The notes below the pieces were generated by a model, which had not been told where the DNA came from, did not search any database, and saw only the letters and a program-made list of their open reading frames with translations. A stretch of DNA of 64,000 bases, taken from positions 10,207 through 74,206 of the forward strand of contig CAKPSH010000005.1 of assembly GCA_934183325.1 (NCBI GenBank), in the 5' to 3' direction. This DNA comes from an uncultured Clostridia bacterium. GTDB lineage: Bacteria; Bacillota; Clostridia; TANB77; CAG-508. Below are positions 52,301 to 62,900 of the stretch, piece after piece; the stretch's first letter is position 1; every line of letters begins with the position of its first letter. The translations under genes were made by a program, and so were the position numbers.

Positions 52301-54385
52301 TGTTGTTTTATCTTCGTTTTCATTGTAATTTGACATTCCATTTAATGTTATCATTCCTGTTGGTGCTATATATCTTATTTTTCCTTCTACTTCTGCTACT
52401 TCTTGTCCTTCATTTATTGCTGTTACTTTTACATTCTCTATTGTACTTGGTGTTGCTTCTTTTGTCTTTATATTAAGATTTGCTACTAATGTTAATCCTT
52501 CTACTGACTCATTTGTATTGAATTTTGTTTGTTCTCCTTCCATCTCTAATCTTAATACTTTATTTCCTTCTGCACTTGTTTTTATTTCTGCTTTTGATGG
52601 CTTTATTTCATCATCATAGAATAATGTTACACTGTTTACTTTTACTTTCTCTATATATGATGGTAATTCTATTTCTACTATTGGATTTTTATATAATCTT
52701 TCTGTTTCATCATTGCTTTTTAATATTGCTTTTATTTCTACATTTTCATTTTCTATTACCGTTGATATTGTCTTTGGATTTATTTCCGTTCCTATTTTAT
52801 ATGTTGGATTTTCTAATTTAATCTCTTTTTTTATTTCTTCTTTAGTTTTTTCTGTTTCTATTTTTATTCCTGTTTGGATTTTCTTTAATCCTTCTATTGT
52901 TTCTATACTATACTCTCTTGATTTTATACTTTTTGTTACTTCTATATTTAGTATTCCTTCTGCTTTTACTTTACTTGTTTCTATTTCTATATTGGTTAGG
53001 TCTTCTGTAATTTCATATTTTGTATTATCTTTATTTATTTCTCCTAGTTTTGTATCTCCTTTCATTATGCTTATTATTCCTTCTTCTCCTAATACTTTTT
53101 CTAGGTTCTCTTTACTTATCTCTATTTTCTTATAATATATTTTTGCTTCATGTTTCTTTCCATTCTCGTCTTCATAGTTTTCTTCTGTTTTGCTTATTTT
53201 TATATTATTTACTACTGAGCTATATCCTACATTTAATTTTATCTCTTCTTTATATTCTGTATCTTTTGCTCCTTCTACTAGCATATATCCTTTACTTATT
53301 ACTTCTTTGCTTTCTACTTCTGTTAGTATCACTTTTCCACTATCTTCTGGTAGCTTTTCTGTGTTTTTGTAACTTCCTTCTAATACTTTTTCTTCATTAT
53401 TATATAAACTTAATTTTGATGTTATTTCTTCTTCTATTTCTTCTACTTCTTCTTGTTTATATACTAAGTTTATTATATATTTATCTGTTACATTTTTCTT
53501 CCACTCTATATTGTTATTCTCATCTGCTGTATTTTCTACTTTTATTTTTATTATTCCATTCTCTATTGTGTAATTCTCTTTTCCAAAACTTTCTCCTGTC
53601 TTTCCATTTGTTCCTTCTGTTGTCTTTGCTATTACACTTGTATATTCTGGTGTCTTTCCTCCTAATATTGGTACTTTTACTTCTATATTGCTTTCTCTTA
53701 TTGGTAGTTTATTTTCTTCTACTTTTGATTCTACCTCTATTTGTACTAGCCTCTTCTTTTCTCCGTCTTTCTCAAATATTCCATTATTTATTACTTTGCT
53801 TGACAAATATGCATTTGCTTCTTCTGTTAATGCTAAATTTACTACTATGTCTTTGTTTACTTCTATCTCTTTTGCATTATCATTTACAAATGTTCCTTTT
53901 ATTTTTATATTTGTATCTTTTGCAAAGTTTCCTAAATTGTAACTTTCATTTTCTACAAATTTTATCGGTATCTCTATCTCTTTGTCTGCGCCTTTATTTA
54001 TTTGATTCAATACTATTGTATTACTTTTTTCATTTATTTCTTCTACTGCATCATCTAGCTTATCACTATCACATACTTTGAAGTTTGAATCTTCTATATT
54101 TATTGTTGCATTTTTTAAATATCCTTTGTCTACTTTTACTTTTAAATATAGTTTTAATTCTTCATTTTCTGATGTTGATACATATGTATGTGTTCCTTTG
54201 TCTCCTTCTTTAAAATATGCATCAAAAATTACATCTGTCTTTTTTACAGATGTTTCTTGTTCTTCATAATTTATACTTGTTGCATAGCTTTTTCCTATAT
54301 AATCTGCTATTACAACAAAATATGAATTAATTATTGCAAATACAAGCATTATTGCTAATATTTTATTTAATTTTTTTCTATTCAT
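49391..54385 (-). CDS. giant surface protein B: repeat-rich stalk with DUF11/SdrD-B-type domains and C-terminal anchor
   Basis: 1664 residues. Signal segment (about 8-35), then a long Glu/Lys-rich beta-strand stalk, several DUF11-like conserved repeats (for example ITNTSDKTINNAKLSIKIP near 930), and an SdrD-B-like domain near 1340 (ISGLAWVDSNQDGIRD). The C-terminus has EIIIAVKTG, a membrane helix and KKKAIDI. VKTG in place of LPxTG may be a variant sorting signal. No enzyme motif was seen. First gene of the B-A operon with its own promoter. A paralogue starts beyond the right edge; a 120-base stretch is nearly identical between them. Confidence 0.82.
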   Translation of the reverse strand: MNRKKLNKILAIMLVFAIINSYFVVIADYIGKSYATSINYEEQETSVKKTDVIFDAYFKEGDKGTHTYVSTSENEELKLYLKVKVDKGYLKNATINIEDSNFKVCDSDKLDDAVEEINEKSNTIVLNQINKGADKEIEIPIKFVENESYNLGNFAKDTNIKIKGTFVNDNAKEIEVNKDIVVNLALTEEANAYLSSKVINNGIFEKDGEKKRLVQIEVESKVEENKLPIRESNIEVKVPILGGKTPEYTSVIAKTTEGTNGKTGESFGKENYTIENGIIKIKVENTADENNNIEWKKNVTDKYIINLVYKQEEVEEIEEEITSKLSLYNNEEKVLEGSYKNTEKLPEDSGKVILTEVESKEVISKGYMLVEGAKDTEYKEEIKLNVGYSSVVNNIKISKTEENYEDENGKKHEAKIYYKKIEISKENLEKVLGEEGIISIMKGDTKLGEINKDNTKYEITEDLTNIEIETSKVKAEGILNIEVTKSIKSREYSIETIEGLKKIQTGIKIETEKTKEEIKKEIKLENPTYKIGTEINPKTISTVIENENVEIKAILKSNDETERLYKNPIVEIELPSYIEKVKVNSVTLFYDDEIKPSKAEIKTSAEGNKVLRLEMEGEQTKFNTNESVEGLTLVANLNIKTKEATPSTIENVKVTAINEGQEVAEVEGKIRYIAPTGMITLNGMSNYNENEDKTTSISGETETGRLDKNTKSKIATETITIMNNYNYTCGDIKILGRTPAEGNKDMTTGKVLGSTFTAKMVEGIKAVSGIDESKITVYYSTNSEATEDITKESNGWKKEVEDLGAVKSYLIIVEGTMSTGDVMKFEYKVEIPEGLEKEESTYSMFKVFYTNMDGVTKGQQETSTSTKVGASTSANDELKLTLESSVKNGEQVKEGKIIKYTVHITNTSDKTINNAKLSIKIPDIAYYAEEVYYSDIESYGYETNSEMKTYEEEIEEVKPNQTIDKTFYLKVASIPNYTFEEFISGNSNDEEIKAEDYIKREDYKSDEEYKKAIEMFNKILQEEQEEEKIDEATKEELRKQYEKLTASEFEVSVEVIAKVDEKDETYSSNTIKNTRIQGNFELTLTSNEKIITIESGNTITYYLNIEKKNGSDYNNVVVNCDIPKGITFEDSSYDDGITMSRKKNKITWKIDKLTENKNISLSCKIDNLTTNINDVKVKMTATADNINENIESNEIEIFMGKAELKTMHTSNNKVGSLYEEDEIEYTYTIENTSNVNAYNINIKDVMSDGIILKEFAYKIDGQDEITTTEKEISITLAGKQKVEITVRGVAGYIDEDKSDMKISNYFEMTYDNKTITSDKIEHTVNKRIYDIDDNNNPIENYTISGLAWVDSNQDGIRDNSETLLKGIRVILIDESGNVISSTYTGENGEYIFRSVPKGKYVVAFVYDKMNYDVTKYNASENNASKVLDMKIKIDGIETECAATNTIELGSNLYDINMGLSESKKFDLSLTKTITKITTKTASNTNSKEYNNSKLEKIEIKSKDLKDTIVAVEYTITVTNNGAIAGYANRIVDYLSTTDLKFNSEMNSDWYLGTDGNLYNSSLKDKILNPGESTSVKLVLTKNMSETNTGLTNNTAEIYEAYNDEGVSDINSTPGNKVQDENDYGMAEIIIAVKTGVTYYIGAVIMMITIMAVVVYIVKKKAIDI

Positions 54386-54426
54386 ATTAGCCTAACCTCC
54401 CATTTTTAATTTTATCCTTATTTTAT

Positions 54427-54455
54427 ATTATACTAGCTTTTTAGCCCTTTTTCAA
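54427..54455 (-). promoter_or_regulatory. promoter of the B-A surface operon
   Basis: Minus-strand TTGAAA (54450-54455) and TATAAT (54427-54432), 17-base spacer, about 35 bases before the gene B ATG, which has GGGAGG upstream. Confidence 0.75.
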
Positions 54456-54571
54456 GTTTTTTCCAATTTTTTTAAACTTTTTATGTATAATTATGATATT
54501 ATTTTCTTTTATAATTGTCTTTTATAAAAATTTTTACTTGCATATACTAAATTCTTATAAAAAATAATTAC

Positions 54572-54598
54572 TTTGGGCACATAATTTATGTGCCCAAA
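54572..54598 (-). terminator. intrinsic terminator between the two surface operons
   Basis: Minus strand: TTTGGGCACATAA pairs with TTATGTGCCCAAA in a perfect 13-bp stem, followed by GTAATTATTTTTTAT. It separates the upstream (B'-A') operon from the downstream (B-A) operon. Confidence 0.85.
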
Positions 54599-54602
54599 TA
54601 CT

Positions 54603-57600
54603 TTATTTAAGTATAAATTTCTTAATTAGAACTATTCCAACTGCCAATATTGATATTGATACTAATGTTATTGTTATTGCTAAATAGCTTCTATTTTCAC
54701 CTGTTGGATCTGTAATAACAACTGGGCTTGTTGTATCTTTTAATCTTATTGTACTATCATTACTATTCATGTCTTGAATTCTACTAACTGTATTATTTAC
54801 TTGTACTATTCTAATTGAATTTGTATAAGATTTTGTATCTGATAAATCGTTCTCTGTTGATATTATCTTTGATAGTGTAATATATGCAGTTGATTCCTCT
54901 CCATCTTGTAATTTTTTTGTAATTAATGGGTTATCATTTGTTGCAATTACAATAGTGTTAACATTATAAACTTCTGTTGTATCAATATTTCCTATGATTG
55001 TAGGCTCTATTGATTGTTGGTCTGCCTTTTGTACATAGTAACTGCTAATAAATGATTCTGCCGTACCTTCATATACTTCCCATCCATTATTTATTACTCT
55101 TCCTGTTGCATCTGTATGTGCAAAGTTTAAATTGCTTGATACTAAATCTGCAATCATTGTAGGTGTAGTTGTTGTGACCACCACTTCTCTGCTCTTATAT
55201 TCTTCTAATCCTGTTGCCCCTGCTTCAATAACACTTACTTTGTTTTTTGTATCTGTATTAGTTATAAAATCTTCCTCTGCTTTTGTATATGTTCTTATTT
55301 TATTTCTTGTTTTATTAATTATAGTGTTTGCTACTGGTAACATTTCAGTATAGTTTTTCTCAAATGCAACTAATTTATCATAGCTTTCCTCATATAATCC
55401 TAATGCAATATTTTTTCCTGCTGAATTCTTATAATATGTTACAGAATTATATTCACTATCATTTTTTACAGTTATTTGATACGTTATCTCTATTGTTGCA
55501 CCATTTAATAATTCATTTGATAAAGAAATATTTATTGTATTTCCTCTTCCTGCCTGAACTACACCTGGTACACCTTGCTCTCTAATTGTTTGTGGTGTTG
55601 CATCAAATTTAACTGTTCCATTTTGTAAAACAAGTCTAATACTTGATACTTCTTTTGTTATATTTAAGTGTGTCTTTGTTCGTGGTGTTAATGCAAAGTC
55701 TATATTTTCTACTGAGTATGATGGGTCTTGTGCAACTGTATCATATTTAGCATATTCTGGATAGAACTCCATCAGTGCGGTATATGCATACATCGTATAA
55801 TCTCTTGGATTCTTTATTGCATCAACAGCATCTGAATATACATATCCATTTTTTGCTGAGTTACTAAATTTCGTATTTACTTCTTCTCTTATATTAGCTT
55901 CATCATATGCATCTGAATATCTTGTATTTTTATTATCTTCATACCAGAATCTTGTATTTCCTAATACTCCTCCATTATTTGTGTTTGGATTTGCTTTAGC
56001 AGATTGATAAAATTCTCCACTGTAAGGATAATTATATGTTCCATAATTCATCGTATCAGATTGATTTTTACTATATAATATTTTATCTCCATATATGAAT
56101 CTTACTACATAATTTCCCGGTACATATCCTGTAAATGTGTAATTTCCTTGTTCATTTGTAGTTGTAGTTGCTCTTACAACTTGTGTATTATCTTTCTTGA
56201 TTTCTATTAATTCTACTGTAATGTCTTTTATTTTATGATTTTGATCTACGCTGTTATCTAAGATTGGATATTTGTTTACATCTTTTAAATATTCAATCGC
56301 AAATTCTGTTGTTTCCCATACTGTACCGCTCAAGGTTCTATTTCTATCGGAATTTCCAAATATTAATGTTGGTGCCTTATCCCAATCTTTTTCTTTTGGT
56401 ACAACTTGTAATAAATCTTCTAGTTTCAAGTTTCCAGGTACTGAATATGTATCCATAACACCTGCTGCTCTGTATTGTACATCATTTCCATTCTTATCTT
56501 TATAAGTATATTTATATGCTCCAACTGTAAGCATTTTTGCTCTTTTTGCAATTTCTGATTCACTTAATCCTTGTATTCCTAATAATTTGTAATATGTACT
56601 AAATCCATTAATCTCTGTAACTGTTTCAATATTTATCTTTTGTCCTTTTCCAAGTGTTTGTTTTAAAATATTCTGTGCTGAATTATCTAATCCAAATATA
56701 CAACTATATTTAATAGGATCCTTTGTTGAAATTTCTCCCATTCTATATGTTACATATACTGTCATTGTCTCTCCTGTTTCCAACATAATACCTTTTTCGC
56801 CTAGATTTATATATAAATCTGCGTATGTACCTAATCCTGTTTCGGATTTTTTACCATATCTACTATTACTTGTTGTTTTTATATCAGTAATAGCATTATC
56901 TCCTTTCTTACCACTAATTCCTGCTAATGTTTGATTTTGCGTTGTTACATATATATCACTATATGATAAATATGTTCTATTAAAATATGTAACTAATTCA
57001 TTTACAGATGTTGATATTAATGATAGATTCTTTACCATTATTTTGTATTTTGCATATATTTGAATTTTTGCATAATTTTCTTCATATGTTGCAGTTCCAT
57101 TTCTTAATTTTTCTTGACTTGTACTATAATTATAATCTTCTGGTGTTATTGTTTGATTATATCCTCCACTTACTAATGCTGAAGATAAAGATTTAACAAA
57201 ATAATCTGAAGCAGATAATTCTAACTCTTTATCTGAAAGTGTTCCATATTTATATGTTTCATCTTTTCCATTTATTGAAACTACAGTTTCAACTAAATCT
57301 TCTCTTAAGTTTAATGTTGTTGTTGCTCTTGGTATTAATCCCATACCAATATTTAATTGCCCTACATATATATACCAATATCCTGTTGAGCTTTCACATT
57401 TTGGACTATTTGCTGTTATTTGATTATCTATTAAAAATCCTAACTTAGGTGAAACAAAGTTATTGGTTAATTTGATTTTATCATATACTGGATAATATTC
57501 TTTTTCTCCTGTCTTTATATAATTAGGTAAAAGGCTTGAACCTCCTTCTTCATTGCTATATCCTGAATATGCATCTATTCGGCAATCATATATATATTGT

Positions 57601-59945
57601 AATTTTCTTAATATTTCCGAATCATTTCCATGGTCAGATGCCACAGCTTTATATACAGATTTCATATAATTTTCTGTGTTATTAAATATTAGACCTGTAA
57701 TTCCATTTGCATCTCCAAAAATCCCACTCGTTATTGAACCAATAATTGCATTAGTTGATAACTTTGATATTGATTTTTTATATATTTCATTTTTTAATTC
57801 CTCTAAATCTGATGCAATATATACTTTATTATATGTTTTGCCATTATCACTACTTAAATAATTTCCAGAAAATATTGCTGTTGTTACATAATTATTAGGT
57901 GATGAACCAACAGTCACAAATTTATTATTAAAATTATCTCTATCTTTTGTGATTTCTAATCCTTTTGATGCTCTATTCCATTCATCTGTATTATAATAAT
58001 ATTCTATAATATCATCATTTGATGATGCGTTTTTATATTCATATTTTTTAGTAGTTGCTTCATAATCCATTCCGTTATATGTGTATTTTACATAGTATTT
58101 CTTACTTGCATCTACTCCTCTAAATGAATAATATCCATTATCATCTGTTATTGTAGGGTTTGTTGAAAGTGCCTTATTTGCTATAGCATTACTTGATGTA
58201 AATGTTCTTACTTTTCCTGATGCTAATTGTGCAGGAGTTCCTATTCCTGTTGATTCATTTACCTCATATAAAGTTACAACTACACCTGGCATTCCTTTTT
58301 CTCCATCATCTTTTGCTCCATTAATCTTTTGATCTTTTCCCTTCGTTGAACTGTCATCCCAAACATATCCAGAAATTTCCATTTCAGATGTGTCTAAATA
58401 ACATTTTAAGGTAACTTTTTCTGTCTTCGTTTCCATTTCAGCATCTGGTTCATTCGTTATTGGTTGTTGACTTTGATCTTTTGCTTTACTTGGCTTAAAA
58501 TATGGGTATACATTATATTTAACTGTTGCTTTCCATATTGGTGGTCCACCAAAAAATTGACTAAGAGCTGAAAGGGATACTACTTGTCTTGCCGTAGAGT
58601 TTACATTTCCTATATTTGGAAGAAGTTCTAAATCTCCCGCATTTACTGCAAAATTAGTAATCTTCCACTCTTCTCTTATTTGATCAATATAATATATCTC
58701 TGACGTTTTCTTTAATCCTGAAAAAAATTCTACAGTTACGTCTATATTTATTTCAGACACCTTGTCTTTTCTAGCCTCATTATAATCAAACTCTAAATAA
58801 AATGGTCTATTTCTTGGAATTGTCTGGTATGTTTCTTTTCCTTCAGCATCTGTTATTCTTACATTCTTTATCTCATTATTATTCTGATCATAAAATTTAT
58901 ATTCCTTAATCCAACTAAACCTATAATCTATCTTTTTTTCTCCAGGTATTGCATTACTAGCTAATAAACTCTCGACTTTATTAGTAGTATCTGCAATATC
59001 CGGTAAAATACTAGGTCTACTAATATAATAATCATATGATACAGTAAACGGTCCAACAAAATATTTAGTTTTATTTGAATCACTTGCATCTACATTTACC
59101 TCTGCAGTTTTGTCAATTTTTGTAAGATGAACTGTGTCCTTTTTCATTGTTCCTTTTGTCCATGTTTCCTTAAAGTATTTTGATGCTTTATATAAAGCAG
59201 GAGCATAAATTTTTTCTTTATATATATCTCTTGTATTATCTTGTTTATTAATTGCAATCCACACAGCATTTTGTTTTATTAAGTTAATCCATGGATAATT
59301 TAAACTAGCAACAAGATTTGGATGATTATAATTTTCAATTCCATAAATACCATAAAAAATATTTTTAGTATCCTGAGATATACTTCTTTCTTCTAATTTT
59401 ACAGTAAATAAACTTCCAATTTCTTTTCTCCACGTTCTTTCTAATCCTGATATCTTTCCATGAATCCATAATGTAGCTACTAATTCTGCAGTTTGCTGAT
59501 CAACTCCATATCTTCCAACAGACGTATATGTTGTATTCCAATGTTGTTCAACTTTATTTATTGCTTCATTTACTTGTGCTTTTGTTGATTTATAATTTTT
59601 TCCAAAATGTGTTTTTTCAGTTGGCGAATCTGATTTTCCTGGATTCATGCAATGATTTACATGTCCAAATAGTAATGATGTAGCCCTATAATATTCCAAA
59701 ATATTTGGTAAAACATCATTTAATAAATCATCTGGTCTAATTATCATATAATGTCCTTCACTAATAAATTCATAATTATCCGCTTTTAAATTATATCCAC
59801 TCTTTAAAAACAAGTGCATTGCTTGTGCTGTTACTTTTGCCATTGGATTGTATAAAATTACTGCCTTTGCAGAACTAAATGGTACTATCATGGTCATAAT
59901 AATTATAAAGACTAATGCTGTAATTATTTTTCTACTCTTTTTCAT
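54603..59945 (-). CDS. giant surface protein A' (paralogue of A)
   Basis: 1780 residues with a signal peptide (about 1-28). It follows the plan of protein A but has a larger, diverged N-terminal domain: C99 in NHCMNPGK and Q225 in KQNAVW give the same Cys/Gln arrangement. SdrD-B-like domains begin near 521 (SGYVWDDS) and 1203 (LSGTVWET). From there to the end the two proteins are very similar (NGNYTFTG-like loops, SAKANPNTN, RYSDAYDEAN). The C-terminus is DPTGENRSY, a membrane helix and VLIKKFILK. It lies 13 bases after B'. Divergence confined to the N-terminal head suggests different ligands on a common scaffold. Confidence 0.82.
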   Translation of the reverse strand: MKKSRKIITALVFIIIMTMIVPFSSAKAVILYNPMAKVTAQAMHLFLKSGYNLKADNYEFISEGHYMIIRPDDLLNDVLPNILEYYRATSLLFGHVNHCMNPGKSDSPTEKTHFGKNYKSTKAQVNEAINKVEQHWNTTYTSVGRYGVDQQTAELVATLWIHGKISGLERTWRKEIGSLFTVKLEERSISQDTKNIFYGIYGIENYNHPNLVASLNYPWINLIKQNAVWIAINKQDNTRDIYKEKIYAPALYKASKYFKETWTKGTMKKDTVHLTKIDKTAEVNVDASDSNKTKYFVGPFTVSYDYYISRPSILPDIADTTNKVESLLASNAIPGEKKIDYRFSWIKEYKFYDQNNNEIKNVRITDAEGKETYQTIPRNRPFYLEFDYNEARKDKVSEINIDVTVEFFSGLKKTSEIYYIDQIREEWKITNFAVNAGDLELLPNIGNVNSTARQVVSLSALSQFFGGPPIWKATVKYNVYPYFKPSKAKDQSQQPITNEPDAEMETKTEKVTLKCYLDTSEMEISGYVWDDSSTKGKDQKINGAKDDGEKGMPGVVVTLYEVNESTGIGTPAQLASGKVRTFTSSNAIANKALSTNPTITDDNGYYSFRGVDASKKYYVKYTYNGMDYEATTKKYEYKNASSNDDIIEYYYNTDEWNRASKGLEITKDRDNFNNKFVTVGSSPNNYVTTAIFSGNYLSSDNGKTYNKVYIASDLEELKNEIYKKSISKLSTNAIIGSITSGIFGDANGITGLIFNNTENYMKSVYKAVASDHGNDSEILRKLQYIYDCRIDAYSGYSNEEGGSSLLPNYIKTGEKEYYPVYDKIKLTNNFVSPKLGFLIDNQITANSPKCESSTGYWYIYVGQLNIGMGLIPRATTTLNLREDLVETVVSINGKDETYKYGTLSDKELELSASDYFVKSLSSALVSGGYNQTITPEDYNYSTSQEKLRNGTATYEENYAKIQIYAKYKIMVKNLSLISTSVNELVTYFNRTYLSYSDIYVTTQNQTLAGISGKKGDNAITDIKTTSNSRYGKKSETGLGTYADLYINLGEKGIMLETGETMTVYVTYRMGEISTKDPIKYSCIFGLDNSAQNILKQTLGKGQKINIETVTEINGFSTYYKLLGIQGLSESEIAKRAKMLTVGAYKYTYKDKNGNDVQYRAAGVMDTYSVPGNLKLEDLLQVVPKEKDWDKAPTLIFGNSDRNRTLSGTVWETTEFAIEYLKDVNKYPILDNSVDQNHKIKDITVELIEIKKDNTQVVRATTTTNEQGNYTFTGYVPGNYVVRFIYGDKILYSKNQSDTMNYGTYNYPYSGEFYQSAKANPNTNNGGVLGNTRFWYEDNKNTRYSDAYDEANIREEVNTKFSNSAKNGYVYSDAVDAIKNPRDYTMYAYTALMEFYPEYAKYDTVAQDPSYSVENIDFALTPRTKTHLNITKEVSSIRLVLQNGTVKFDATPQTIREQGVPGVVQAGRGNTINISLSNELLNGATIEITYQITVKNDSEYNSVTYYKNSAGKNIALGLYEESYDKLVAFEKNYTEMLPVANTIINKTRNKIRTYTKAEEDFITNTDTKNKVSVIEAGATGLEEYKSREVVVTTTTPTMIADLVSSNLNFAHTDATGRVINNGWEVYEGTAESFISSYYVQKADQQSIEPTIIGNIDTTEVYNVNTIVIATNDNPLITKKLQDGEESTAYITLSKIISTENDLSDTKSYTNSIRIVQVNNTVSRIQDMNSNDSTIRLKDTTSPVVITDPTGENRSYLAITITLVSISILAVGIVLIKKFILK

Positions 59946-59958
59946 AATTTTTCCTCCT

Positions 59959-62900
59959 TTACTTGCCTTTTATAATTCTTTTCTTTATTTCATAAATCCC
60001 AATGATAATTACATTTAAAACAAATACTGCTATTAAAATATATACTGCCTCTCCTGTTTTTACTCCAATTATTATTTCTGCATTTCCCATATCATCTTCA
60101 TTTTGTACTTTATTACCTGGTACTGAATCATAATCATCTTTTCCTTCTTTGTTATATGTTTCATATATTTCTGCCATATTATTAGTTATACCAGTATTTT
60201 TTTCTGACATTGTTTTAGTTAAAATTAACTTTACCTCAGCTTTCTCTCCTGATTTTAACTCTGTGTTCTTTAAAGTTGAATTATATAGATTTCCATCAGT
60301 TCCTAAATACCAGCCTGCATTTAATTCTGAATTAAATTTTAAATCTGTCTCCTTTAAATAATCTACAATTTTAGATACATTTCCAGATATAGCTCCTTCG
60401 TTTGTAACTGTAATGTTATATTCTATTGCTACGGTCGCTCCGTCAATTTCTTTTGATTTTATTTCTATTTTTTCTAATTTAGAATTATCATATTCTTTTG
60501 TTGTTGTTTTTTCTTTTGTTTTTACAGTAATTTTAGATATAGATTTTGATAAACTTAAGTCAAATTTTTCATTTATTATTAATCCTAGGTTTATATTATA
60601 TACATTTTTGTTTAAGTCAATTGTATCTGTTGCTCCACAATTCATATCTGTTCCATTTATATTTAATTTTAAATACATTGCTTTGTTTGTATTAGTTCCA
60701 TCTTTTTGATATTTTGTAATATCGTATATTTTTTCGTCATACATAAATGCTACAACATATTTTCCTTCAAACACATTACTAAATGTATATTCACCATTAT
60801 CTCCCGTTGTTTGCGTTGATATAATATTACCTGATTCATTTAATAAAATTACTTGTATATTTGAAATTAGTTTTTCATCACTTGATTTTTCTCCGTCCGA
60901 ATTATTATCTATCCATGCTATTCCAGAAATACTATAACTATTTTTTTCATTACCTTTATATGAATACTTTTTTTCATTAACCTTATGGGTTATTGTAGAG
61001 CTAGTTAGATCTTGATAATCTGTATGTACTTTAAAATAATGACTTATAATCTTACTTTCATTATACTTTATATAATTTGCTTTTCCACTTACAATTAACT
61101 TTAATTTTTCACCTGCTTTAATATCGAATACTTCTTCGTTTTCATTTGTACCATTTGATATGTAATAAAAATTTCCTTCTTCATCTTCATATCTAATACT
61201 TCCTAATATTATTCCTTCTGAACAATAATCATTAATTTGTACATCATAAGCATTATATTTACTATAGTTCTCTATTGTATAAATATATTGAATTTCATCT
61301 CCTTCTGTAATTTCACCAGTTTTATTCATGCTTTCATGTGTAATTTTCAATTTAGCTTTTCCAACAACAAAACTTACTGTATTACTTATTGCATTTTTTT
61401 CTACGCTATCATCCAAATATTTTCCAGTTATATTTAGAGAATTTTCATTTTCTTCGCCTTCTATTTCATTAATTTCACAAACTAATATAATTTCTTTATT
61501 ATTGTTCATTTTATCTATTTTCCAAGTAATATTTTGTCCATCTTGTTCCATTGTTGTTTTATCATCATACGTTTCTTGGAAATTTACTCCTGCATTTTTC
61601 ATACTTTCTATTGTTTCATCATCATAAATTAATCCTAAACTTCCTTCATCAAATTCATAATTATATGTACTTGATTTAAACTTTAATCCTTTTGGTAAAA
61701 CCGCTTGGATTTCCACATTTGAATAACTTCCATCTTTTCCTTTATTTATTTCTATGCTATATTCTACAGTTCCACCTGGTTTTAACTTTTCTCCGCTAGT
61801 TACCATATATGAAAGTTTTATTTCTACATCTCCATTAACCCTAATATTTGAAATTGAATTTGAATTATAACTATTGTCACCTATAATTACCTTTGCAATT
61901 ACTGTAAAGTTAGGCTCATCTGTTATATCAATGTCTGGATCATCTCCACCTCCATTAAGTTCTTCTTTTAATTCTTTTTTGTATTGTTCTACAGCTTCTT
62001 CATACTCCTCGTTAGTTTCATAATCTGCTCTTTTTATCTCTTTTCTTGCCAAAGCATCTAATGTTTCCTCATCTCCTGCTTGTATCTTTTTTAATATCTC
62101 TAGCATTGCCTCATAAGCTTCATCTGTCGGAAAATCCTCTCTTTTTATTAGTGACTCTATTCCTGAACTAGGATTGTCATTTTCATCATTTTCTATTAAA
62201 TATTGCGTTTTTAAATAAAATATTTCGTCAATTTTCTCTCCTGGCTTTAATATTTTTAATGTTTTTGTATATTGATTTACTTGCCTTTCTATATAATTAT
62301 AATCATCTGAAAATTCATCATATTCTAGTTCTACATATTCTGTTCCATCTGGAATGTCCACACTTAATATAGCATTATCTATTACTTTGGTGGTATTGTT
62401 TGTTATATGTACTATATATTTTATTACCTTTTCGCCTTGAATTTCTGCACCATCTTCTACATCTGCTTCTAATGTTACATTAATGTCATCTTCATGTCCT
62501 GTTGTTGCTCCTATTACTGGAGATGTTGTTGCATTCTCTTCTCCTTTTGTTACACCATCCATATTAGTATAAAATACTTTAAACATACTATATGTGCTCT
62601 CTTGTTTTTCCAATCCTTCTGGTATCTCTACATCATATTCAAATTTCATTATATCTCCTGTCTTCATTTCTCCTTCTACTATTATTAAATATGACTTTAC
62701 CTCTTCTAGATTCGTTACTTCTGTTGTCCATTCATTACCTTCTGCTTCTATATCTTCTGTTGCTTCTGAATTTGTACTATAATATACTTTTATTTTTTCT
62801 TCTTCTATTCCTGATACTGCTCTTATTTTACTTACCATCTTTGCTGTAAATGTACTTCCTAATACTTCTCCTGTTTCCATGTCCTTATTTCCTTCTGATG

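Noticed and set aside
53020..54081. 353-codon plus-strand ORF opposite surface gene B, with others at 51862-52821 and 47193-47528
   Set aside because: They are Leu/Phe-rich mirror frames of Glu/Lys-rich coding sequence. They have no ribosome sites and no known protein character; the minus-strand genes explain the region.
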